In this document: piece after piece, positions 8,096-15,206 of the stretch
How positions within the stretch are numbered: the first letter of the stretch is position 1
Layout of the letters: the number at the start of each line of letters is the position of its first letter
Position numbers and translations under genes: made by a program
Notes under the pieces: generated by a model
Seen by the model: the letters and a program-made list of their open reading frames with translations, nothing else
What the model was told of the DNA's origin: nothing
Databases searched by the model: none
From: Novosphingobium resinovorum
GTDB lineage: Bacteria; Pseudomonadota; Alphaproteobacteria; Sphingomonadales; Sphingomonadaceae
Direction of reading: 5' to 3'
DNA length: 64,000 nt
NCBI RefSeq assembly: GCF_027922145.1
Contig: NZ_BSFC01000011.1
Span: 434,001-498,000 of the forward strand

Positions 8096-10438
8096 TTAGA
8101 AATTGCTGTAGATCGTTGCGCCCAGCGTGCGCGGGGCAGTCGTCGCCCAGTAGTCCGGCACGCCCGCAGCGCTCGAGATCGAGTTCACGCCGATCTTGTT
8201 GAACAGGTTGCGCACGTAGAGGAACACACCCATCCGGTCGTTCTGCACACCGGCGCGCAGGTTCACCATCGAGTATTTGCCAAACTCGCGGTAGAGGCTG
8301 TTGGTCGGCCGGATCTGCGAGGTCATCTTGCCGGTGTAGGTCCAGTCCGCGCGCAGAAGCCCCTCGAAGTCGTTGAAGGCCGGGAAGGTGTATTCGGCCC
8401 CGGCGCTCGCGGTGGTGCGCGGGATCAGCGGCAGGATGTCGCCCTTGAGGCCCGATGCCGTGACCTCGGCGCTGACCTGATCGGCGGTCAGGCGCGGCTT
8501 CACGTAATGGAAGCTCGCGTTGAGGTTGAGCCCCGAAACCGGCGCCGCGCTGGCCTCGACCTCGACGCCCTCGATCCGCGCCGAGCCGACGTTGCCGATA
8601 TACGAGAAGTTGCCGTACGTCGCGCGAACCGAGGTCTGCAGGTTGTTCCAGTCGATGCGATAGGCGTCGATGTTGAAGGTCAGCTTGCGGTCGAACCACT
8701 GCGTCTTGAAGCCCGCCTCGTAGTTCCACAGCGAGTCCGCCGCGTAAGTCTGCGCCGATTCCGGAATACCCGGCGTCAGGTTCGCGCCGCCGGGGCGGAA
8801 GCCCTGCGATGCAGTGGCGTAGAACATCACGTCCGGGGTGATCTTGAGGTCCAGATTGTACTTCTGGATCAGCCCGTTCGCATTGGCGGACACCTCGGCA
8901 TAGGCGCTGGGAACCTGCCCGTTGAAGTAGTTGTAGCCCAGGTTCTCGCCGCCCACGGTCTTCTTGTAGTCGTAGTAGCGCAGGCCCGCCGTCAGCGTCA
9001 GCGGCTCGAAGAGATGATAGCTGATCTCGCCGTATACCGCGGTCTGCTTGACCACGTCGGTGACATAGCGCGAGCCGAGATCGACGGTCGGCTGCTGCGG
9101 CTCGCCAGTGGCGGGAATGCCCGCGAAGACGAGCGTATCGACGCGGTCGTCGCGGTCCTCGCGGAACAGGCCGAAGGTGTAGGTCAGCGGCCCCTTGCCG
9201 TTCGAGCTGAGGCGAAGTTCGTTGACGTAGTTGCGCACGAAGCGCGGCTGGTAGTTGCCGATCGGCTGCTGCCCTGCGGCCCAGTTCTGGTAATCCGCCC
9301 GCAACTGCGCGGAGGTCAGCCCCCCCGCGCCGGTCGCGCAGGTGCTCGAACTGGTCGTCGCTCCGGCGCTCGTGCCCTGCAGCAGCGAGCCGCCGTAGGT
9401 ATTCTGGAATAGCCCGCAATAGCGATTGGACGCCGCGATGCTGGCGTAGTTGTCCGAGTTGTCGTTGGTCTGCCGCACGTCCCAGCGGTAGTACGAATTG
9501 TTCAGCGCCAGCGTGCCGATGTCGGTCTCCCACTTCGTCTCCAGCGCATAGAGCTGCAGCTTGTCGTAGGCCGGCGAGGCGACTTTCTGCTCGGACACGA
9601 ACTCGCCCACCGAAGGCGCCCACTGCGAGGTGCCGTCGAACTTCTGGGTCTGCACGATCGTCATGAAGTTCATGCTGAGCGTATCGGTCGGCTGGAACCC
9701 CAGCTGGAAACGCGCGCCTTCGAGGGTCGAGCGGTTGAGATTCTCCTTGCCGATCGTCGGATCGTCCACATAGCCGGGGTTCTGCTGGCGATAGAGCACG
9801 AGGCGCGCGGCCAGCATGTCGGAAATGATCGGCACGTTGACCGCGCCCTTCAGCGAATAGCCGAACTCGCCGTGCTCCACCGCCTCGCCGCCGAATTCGG
9901 TCGCGCCCTCGTACTTGGTGAGGTCCGGCTTCTTGAAGATCACGCGCAGGGTGCCGCCCATCGAGCCCGAGCCGTAAAGCGTGCCCTGCGGCCCGCGCAG
10001 AACTTCCACCCGCTCGACATCGAAGAGGTTGAGGTTGGGCGTCACGCCCGAAGGATCGGAGCTGGTGCCCGACGGACCCGTCAGCGGCGTCTCGCCGTAG
10101 TACAGGCCCACGGTGCTTTCGCCCGCAGTCTGGATGCCGCGGATGGAGATGCGGGTGCGGCCCGATTCACCGGCGATCAGGTTGAGCCCCGGCACCTGCC
10201 GCACGACGTCGGCGATACCCGTGGCGCCGAGGTTCTGGAGGGACTTCTCCGACAGCGCGGTGATCGCGACAGGGGTGTCCTGGACGCGGGTGGCGCGGCG
10301 CAGGGCGGTGACGACGATGTCGCCTACGCCCTCGCTAACCGCCTGTTGCGGAACCGTTTCCTGTGCCTGCGCCCCCAGCGGCAGAGCGAACAAGGATACG
10401 GAAATCAAGAATGCAGCGCGACCGTAGTGAGTGGCCAT
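8096..10438 (-). CDS. TonB-dependent outer-membrane receptor
   Basis: 780 residues from ATG 10438. That start has a strong AGGGGG site and gives an immediate signal peptide (ending GAQAQE); the upstream in-frame extension is Arg-rich and implausible. The plug domain (about 45-155) opens with GVGDIVVTALRRATRVQDTP and contains the usual RGIQ and DVERVEVLRGPQGTLYGSGS elements. The remainder is a 22-strand barrel ending in an aromatic residue (YSNF), the BamA recognition signal. It is the first gene of an operon with two exported peptidases, which suggests peptide or siderophore-peptide import powered by TonB-ExbBD. No TonB box was clearly resolved. Two CTGTCA direct-repeat pairs lie about 140-210 bp upstream. 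Confidence 0.95.
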   Translation of the reverse strand: MATHYGRAAFLISVSLFALPLGAQAQETVPQQAVSEGVGDIVVTALRRATRVQDTPVAITALSEKSLQNLGATGIADVVRQVPGLNLIAGESGRTRISIRGIQTAGESTVGLYYGETPLTGPSGTSSDPSGVTPNLNLFDVERVEVLRGPQGTLYGSGSMGGTLRVIFKKPDLTKYEGATEFGGEAVEHGEFGYSLKGAVNVPIISDMLAARLVLYRQQNPGYVDDPTIGKENLNRSTLEGARFQLGFQPTDTLSMNFMTIVQTQKFDGTSQWAPSVGEFVSEQKVASPAYDKLQLYALETKWETDIGTLALNNSYYRWDVRQTNDNSDNYASIAASNRYCGLFQNTYGGSLLQGTSAGATTSSSTCATGAGGLTSAQLRADYQNWAAGQQPIGNYQPRFVRNYVNELRLSSNGKGPLTYTFGLFREDRDDRVDTLVFAGIPATGEPQQPTVDLGSRYVTDVVKQTAVYGEISYHLFEPLTLTAGLRYYDYKKTVGGENLGYNYFNGQVPSAYAEVSANANGLIQKYNLDLKITPDVMFYATASQGFRPGGANLTPGIPESAQTYAADSLWNYEAGFKTQWFDRKLTFNIDAYRIDWNNLQTSVRATYGNFSYIGNVGSARIEGVEVEASAAPVSGLNLNASFHYVKPRLTADQVSAEVTASGLKGDILPLIPRTTASAGAEYTFPAFNDFEGLLRADWTYTGKMTSQIRPTNSLYREFGKYSMVNLRAGVQNDRMGVFLYVRNLFNKIGVNSISSAAGVPDYWATTAPRTLGATIYSNF

Positions 10439-10576
10439 GATTGCCCCCTGTTGCAGCCGGCCCATGCTCCGCCCGCGATGCCGCCGATGCCTTGGCGATC
10501 TCCTGCGCGCTGCGGATTGGACCCGGTTCGTTGTCGAGGTTTCCCCTCCCGACACACGAAAGCTGCGGGCCTTCAC

Positions 10577-10594
10577 CTGTCACGAAGCTGTCAC
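10577..10594 (+). promoter_or_regulatory. PHO-box-like direct repeat
   Basis: CTGTCAC, four bases (GAAG), CTGTCAC: a perfect 7-bp direct repeat on an 11-bp period, the format bound by PhoB and other OmpR-family regulators (PhoB consensus half-site CTGTCAT). Seen directly; the binding protein is inferred (PhoB or the adjacent TctD-like regulator). Confidence 0.55.
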
Positions 10595-10629
10595 TGCCAC
10601 GCCCTTTTCCAAAAAGAATCTTGCCCGGC

Positions 10630-10647
10630 GCGACAGGTTGATGACAG
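10630..10647 (-). promoter_or_regulatory. Second PHO-box-like direct repeat, opposite orientation
   Basis: Read on the minus strand: CTGTCAT, CAAC, CTGTCGC, again with an 11-bp period. It lies about 190 bp upstream of the TonB receptor start and faces that gene. Together with the box at 10577 it makes an inverted pair. Confidence 0.5.
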
Positions 10648-10802
10648 GTTCCATTCACAGACTGCCGAATCAAACGGCATGAAATTGCGCCGGGACAGGG
10701 CCGGCACTCAACGACACACAAAGGCACTCAAAGGCACCTCAGGGCGCCTGACGAGTGCCCGGACAGGGAAAGAGGATGCCGCAACTCGTGTGAGGGAGTG
10801 AG

Positions 10803-11468
10803 TTGTTGCGGATACTGATCGTGGAAGACGACGAGCGCCTGGCGCGCGGCATGGAAGCCTCGATGAGCGCGGGCGGCTTCGTCGTCGACGTCGTCGGGAC
10901 CGGCGAGGAGGCGCTCGACGTTCTCGCGGCCGAAACCTACAATGCCGTGATCCTCGATCTCGGGCTGCCGGACATCGACGGGCTGGAAGTTCTCCAAACG
11001 CTGCGCAGGGGCGGCGACTCGACGCCGGTGCTGATCCTGACCGCGCGCGATGCGGTGTCCGACCGTATCGCCGGGCTCGACCGGGGGGGCGACGACTACC
11101 TCTCCAAGCCCTTCCACCCGCGCGAGCTGGAATCGCGGCTGCGCGCGCTGATCCGGCGCAGCCAGGGCACTGCCGATCCGGTGCTGCGCGTCGGCGACCT
11201 CAGCCTCGACCGCTCCACCCGCGTCGTCGAACTCAAGCGCTCGGTCCTCGACTTGCGGCGCCGGGAAATGGCGGTGCTGGAGACGCTGATGGGCCGCCCC
11301 GGCAAAGTCGTGACCAAGCAGCGCCTCAATTCCGAGGTGTTCAACTTCGCCGACGCCGTCGCCCCCAATGCGCTGGAAGTCTACGTCGGTCGCCTGCGCC
11401 GCAAGCTGATGCCGGACGGGCCGACGATCCGCACCATCCGGGGCCTCGGCTACATGCTGGAGACCTGA
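10803..11468 (+). CDS. OmpR-family response regulator, TctD-like
   Basis: 221 residues: a receiver domain (1-115) with acidic pocket E8/D9/D10, phospho-acceptor D52 in VILDLGLPD, T in LTARD and K in LSKPF, followed by a winged-helix DNA-binding domain (about 125-220, ending RTIRGLGYMLET). The start is TTG 10803 (another TTG follows at once), with GAGGGA upstream and no in-frame ATG nearby. The gene overlaps the next by a base at its stop, so it is coupled to the sensor kinase. The kinase's TctE-like sensor region and the downstream symporter suggest control of carboxylate or amino acid uptake. Confidence 0.92.
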   Translation: MLRILIVEDDERLARGMEASMSAGGFVVDVVGTGEEALDVLAAETYNAVILDLGLPDIDGLEVLQTLRRGGDSTPVLILTARDAVSDRIAGLDRGGDDYLSKPFHPRELESRLRALIRRSQGTADPVLRVGDLSLDRSTRVVELKRSVLDLRRREMAVLETLMGRPGKVVTKQRLNSEVFNFADAVAPNALEVYVGRLRRKLMPDGPTIRTIRGLGYMLET

Positions 11469-13030
11469 TGGCCTCTCTGCGATCGCGCCTGACCGCTGCG
11501 GTGATGGTGCCGCTGCTGGCGCTGGCGGTGACCTTCGGCGGCATCACCTGCTGGATGATCCAGCGCTCCGGCGCGGCGACCTCCGACCGCATCCTCGTCG
11601 GTTCGGTGCGCCTGCTCAGCCGCGCCGCCGATACCGAGGACGCCGTGCGCGACAAGGTGCTGCCGCTGGCCGTCCATCTGCTCCAGCGCCGTTCCGCGCC
11701 CGTCACGCACTACAGCATCTGGGACGGCACGGAGCTGATCGCGGGCGAGCGCGGCCTCGTCCCGCCGCCGCTGTACGACACGCGCACCGGCCGCGCCACG
11801 CAGCGCCTGCCCGCCGCCAGCTTCCCGCGCACCTACCGCAATACTCCGCTGACCGGCGGCTACGTCGACCCGCGCGATGCCGACGGCGTGATCCAGCCCG
11901 GGTACTTGCGCGACGGCACGCTGGGCGGCAAGCCGGTGCGCATCGCCACCGAGATCCGCCGTCTCCACCGCAACGGCCACGCGGTGGTTGTGCAGGTGGC
12001 CGACTTCGTGGATGATCGCTGGGCCTACCAGCAGACCTACTTCCTGCGCGTGCTGGGCGCGGGCGTGCTGATCGCGATGACGGCGGTGCTGCTGTTCTAC
12101 TGGGCGATCACCTGGGGCCTCAGGCCCTTTGCCTCGCTCACCGGCCAGATCGAGACTGCCCGCCGCGAACCGCCGCCGCAGTTCCGCCTCGCGCTGGAGG
12201 AGGACGCCCCGCGCGAGGCGCGGCTGCTGGCCGGATCGTTCAATGCCCTGCTCGCCCGCACCGAGCGTGCGGTGGATTCGCTCAAGCAGTTCACCGCCAA
12301 TGCCTCGCACCAGATGCGCACGCCGCTCGCCGTGGTGCGCGTCCATCTCGACGTGCTGGAGCGCTACGGCCCCGCCTCCCCGCGCGGCACGGCGGCGCTG
12401 GAAGACATCGGCAACGCGGTGCTCTCGCTCGAACGGCTGCTGCTGCAACTGATCGCACTCGCCCGGACCGAGGAGCAGGGCATAGCCGAGGACGCCACCT
12501 TCGACCTTGCCGCCGTCGCCGCCGACCTCGTCGCCTCGCGCATCGACCAGCCGGGATCGGACGGCCTCGACATCGGCTTCGAGGCCCCGGATCACGGCGC
12601 TCTCCTCGCCAGCGGCCACCCGATCCTGGCTGCCGAGATGATCGGCAACCTGTTCGACAACGCGGTGCGCTACAACCGCCCCGGCGGCGCCGTCACCGTG
12701 CGCGTGCTGCACCGCGCCGGACGTGCGCGCATCGAAGTGGAGGACGACGGCCCCGGCATCGCCCCGCAGGACCGCGAGCGGGTGTTCGAGCGGTTCTACC
12801 GCGCCCGCAGCGAAAGCGGTGCTGGCGGCAGCGGCCTGGGTTTGTCGATCGTCCGCGCGCTGGCCGAACGCATGGCCGCCGAGGTCCGGCTGGAGCCCGG
12901 CACGGATGGTCGTGGCGTGCTCGCCAGCATCGACTTCGCCGCGCCGCCGAGCCCTGATGACCGGAGCGACGAGCACATCATCGAAACCCAATCGGAGGCG
13001 CAACAATTCGCGCTCGCGACAGCTTGCTGA
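11468..13030 (+). CDS. Sensor histidine kinase, TctE-like
   Basis: 520 residues. Two membrane helices (about 8-30 and 194-215) enclose a periplasmic sensor of about 165 residues, the 2CSK/TctE type. The cytoplasmic part has a HAMP-like linker, the H-box with H281 in ASHQMRTPLAVV, the N-box NLFDNAVRYN, the G1 box EDDGPGIAP, an F-box FERFYRA and the G2 box GSGLGLSIV. It follows the response regulator with no gap (ATG at 11468) and precedes a DAACS symporter, so it probably senses a periplasmic carboxylate or amino acid. The last 25 residues are a polar tail outside the ATPase domain. Confidence 0.93.
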   Translation: MASLRSRLTAAVMVPLLALAVTFGGITCWMIQRSGAATSDRILVGSVRLLSRAADTEDAVRDKVLPLAVHLLQRRSAPVTHYSIWDGTELIAGERGLVPPPLYDTRTGRATQRLPAASFPRTYRNTPLTGGYVDPRDADGVIQPGYLRDGTLGGKPVRIATEIRRLHRNGHAVVVQVADFVDDRWAYQQTYFLRVLGAGVLIAMTAVLLFYWAITWGLRPFASLTGQIETARREPPPQFRLALEEDAPREARLLAGSFNALLARTERAVDSLKQFTANASHQMRTPLAVVRVHLDVLERYGPASPRGTAALEDIGNAVLSLERLLLQLIALARTEEQGIAEDATFDLAAVAADLVASRIDQPGSDGLDIGFEAPDHGALLASGHPILAAEMIGNLFDNAVRYNRPGGAVTVRVLHRAGRARIEVEDDGPGIAPQDRERVFERFYRARSESGAGGSGLGLSIVRALAERMAAEVRLEPGTDGRGVLASIDFAAPPSPDDRSDEHIIETQSEAQQFALATAC

Positions 13031-13128
13031 CAGGGTTCTCGCGGCAGAACCCTCATCATGAGCCAGGTGCCTTCGGGCACGGCAACAGGATCACCGATGT
13101 CCGCAAATCCTTTCGTTCGGTCACTGCG

Positions 13129-14403
13129 ATGATCGAGACTGTCCCCCCACCTCTTCCCCCTTCCGCCGACCATGCGCGCAGGCGCCTGCGCCCTCACCTG
13201 CAGGTGAGGCTGCTGGCGGGTTTCCTGCTCGGCATGGGCGGTGGAACCCTGGCCGGGCTGTTCGCCAGCGATTCGCCCGCCACCACGTTGCTGATGCGCT
13301 GGGTAGTGAAGCCGGTGGAGCAGGCGTTCCTCTTCGCGCTGTTCCTGCTGATCGTGCCGCTGCTGGTGTCGGCCATCGTCAGCGGCATCGCGCGGGTGCG
13401 CAACATGGCGGGAATGCGGCGACTGCTGCTCTCCACGCTGGCGCACATGCTGGCGGCCTCGGTCGCGGCGGCCCTGATCGGGCTGGCCATGGTCAACCTG
13501 TTCCGCCCCGGCGACGTGGTGCCCGCCGAGATCGGCCAGCAACTCCTCGCGTCGGGTCACTCTTCCGCACCGCCGAGAGGCTTCGGCGCGCTGTTCTCCT
13601 ACGCCGCCGTGGAACGGCCGATCATGATCGTCATCATCGCCTCGGTGCTCGTCGGCATGACCCTGACTTTCCTGCGCACGCGCCGCAGCGGCCACGTGCT
13701 CGCCACCAGCGAGCGGGTGTTCGATGCCGGGATGCATGTGCTCGGTTATGTCGCACGGCTGGCGCCGGTCGCGGTCGCCGCCTTCATGTTCGACCTGACG
13801 CTGGTGTTCGGCTGGCACTTGCTGCTCTACCTCAGCGCCTATGTCGGCGTGGTGGTCGCGGCGCTGATGCTGCAGGTGGTGCTGACCTTCTTCGCGGTCG
13901 TGTGGATGCGCGGCGGCGTGACCCCGGCGGCGTTCCTGCGCGGCGTGCAGGAGCCCGCCGTCATCGCCTTCTGCACCTCCTCCTCCAACGCCACGTTGCC
14001 CAGCGCGCTGCGTTCGGCCGAACTGGACCTGCGCCTGCCGCCGCGCGTGGCCCGGTTGGTGCTGGGCGTCGGCACCATCGCCAATCAGGGCGGCACCGCG
14101 ATCTACACCGCCGTCACCGTGCTGTTCATCGCCCAGTTCTTCGGCATGGACCTCTCGCTCGGCCGGCAGGGCATCGTGCTGGCAGTGGCCGCCGTGGCGG
14201 GAATGGGCACGATCGGCGTGCCTGCCGGCTCCCTGCCCACGGTGGCGGCCGTGCTCGCGCTGACCGGCTTGCCGCCCGAGGGCATCGGCCTCGTCGTCGG
14301 CGTGGACCGGCTGCTCGACATGTTCCGCACGATGGTCAACGTGGTCGGCGACCTCGCCGTCGCCACGGCCGTGTCGCGGGACCAGCAGATGCAGGTGGCT
14401 TAG
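13129..14403 (+). CDS. Dicarboxylate/amino acid:cation symporter (DAACS family)
   Basis: 424 residues from ATG 13129; earlier in-frame starts would only add a polar, non-conserved leader. It has eight or more hydrophobic segments. Family signatures: the serine-rich motif CTSSSNATLPSAL, the TM7 motif ANQGGTAIYTAV (in place of NMDGTA), GIPAGS-like GVPAGSLPT, and the substrate-site VDRLLDMFRTMVNVVGD with Asp and Asn. It belongs to the GltP/DctA superfamily and imports C4-dicarboxylates, glutamate or aspartate with H+ or Na+. It sits 98 bp after a TctDE-like pair that probably regulates it. The altered TM7 motif leaves the substrate open. Confidence 0.9.
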   Translation: MIETVPPPLPPSADHARRRLRPHLQVRLLAGFLLGMGGGTLAGLFASDSPATTLLMRWVVKPVEQAFLFALFLLIVPLLVSAIVSGIARVRNMAGMRRLLLSTLAHMLAASVAAALIGLAMVNLFRPGDVVPAEIGQQLLASGHSSAPPRGFGALFSYAAVERPIMIVIIASVLVGMTLTFLRTRRSGHVLATSERVFDAGMHVLGYVARLAPVAVAAFMFDLTLVFGWHLLLYLSAYVGVVVAALMLQVVLTFFAVVWMRGGVTPAAFLRGVQEPAVIAFCTSSSNATLPSALRSAELDLRLPPRVARLVLGVGTIANQGGTAIYTAVTVLFIAQFFGMDLSLGRQGIVLAVAAVAGMGTIGVPAGSLPTVAAVLALTGLPPEGIGLVVGVDRLLDMFRTMVNVVGDLAVATAVSRDQQMQVA

Positions 14404-15206
14404 GCCGCTGCGGGCGCTGCTTCAGGGGTTTCCTCGGGCAGCAGCGTCCGCGCATCGGCCTGAAGGTTGCGCGCGCCAACCGCCTCTCCGATCAGCAGCA
14501 GCGTCGGATCGTCGTCGCTGATCGTCGCGACGAGGAAGGACAGCGCCGAGAGCTTGCCCCGGATCAGCCGCTCGTCGGGCAACGAAACGTTTACCGCGAC
14601 CATCACCGGCGTATCGGGATCGCGCCCCGCCGCGATGAGCGAGCGAGCGATTTCTCCCGCCGCCGCGCGGCCCATGTAGACACCGACCGTCCCGCCTGCC
14701 TGCGCCAGCGCCGTCCAGTCGAGCCGCAGCGGCTCCCCGGCCTTGAGATGCGCCGTGACCAGCGTGATCCCGCGCGCCCGCCCACGCAGCGTCAGCGAGG
14801 CATTGGCGCTCGCCGCCGCCGCGCTGGCGGTGGTGACGCCGGGGCACACGCGTACCGGCACTCCCGCCGCGGCAAGGTGGTCCATCTCCTCGGCAGAACG
14901 GCCGAAAACGGATGGATCGCCGCCCTTGAGGCGCACCACGCGCCTGCCCTGCAGTGCCGCGTCCAGCAGCAGGTCGTTGATCGAACCCTGCACCTTGCTG
15001 TGGCGGCCAGAGCGCTTGCCGACGCTGATCGCTTCAGTCCCGGCCGGGATCAGCTCCAGCACGCCGGGGCCGACGAGAGCATCGTAGAACACCACATCGG
15101 CGGCCCGGATCAGACGTTCCGCCTTGCGCGTCAGCAGGTCCGGGTCGCCCGGTCCGGCGCCGACCAGCCAGACTTCACCGGCGGCGATCAGTTCATTCGG
15201 CTGCAT
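14400..15206 (-). CDS. cobA: Uroporphyrinogen-III C-methyltransferase (SUMT)
   Basis: 268 residues, the single-domain SUMT length. Signatures: VWLVGAGPGDPDLLTRKAE at the N-terminus, DVVFYDALVG, VRLKGGDPSVFGR (SAM binding) and VCPGVTTASAAAA. It makes precorrin-2 from uroporphyrinogen III, feeding siroheme. It is the last gene of the nitrate operon and its start overlaps the nasA stop by 14 bp. Placement after nirBD and nasA fits supply of siroheme to NirB. It lacks the CysG dehydrogenase/chelatase part, which must be encoded elsewhere. Confidence 0.95.
   Translation of the reverse strand: MQPNELIAAGEVWLVGAGPGDPDLLTRKAERLIRAADVVFYDALVGPGVLELIPAGTEAISVGKRSGRHSKVQGSINDLLLDAALQGRRVVRLKGGDPSVFGRSAEEMDHLAAAGVPVRVCPGVTTASAAAASANASLTLRGRARGITLVTAHLKAGEPLRLDWTALAQAGGTVGVYMGRAAAGEIARSLIAAGRDPDTPVMVAVNVSLPDERLIRGKLSALSFLVATISDDDPTLLLIGEAVGARNLQADARTLLPEETPEAAPAAA

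Larger units (their letters stand above)
10439..10802. promoter_or_regulatory. Divergent intergenic region between TonB receptor and response regulator
   Basis: 364 bp without a gene, separating the minus-strand peptide operon from the plus-strand two-component system. It holds two PHO-box-like pairs (annotated separately) and a low-complexity AAGGCAC-type repeat near 10721-10738. No convincing -35/-10 pair was resolved on either strand. Confidence 0.5.
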
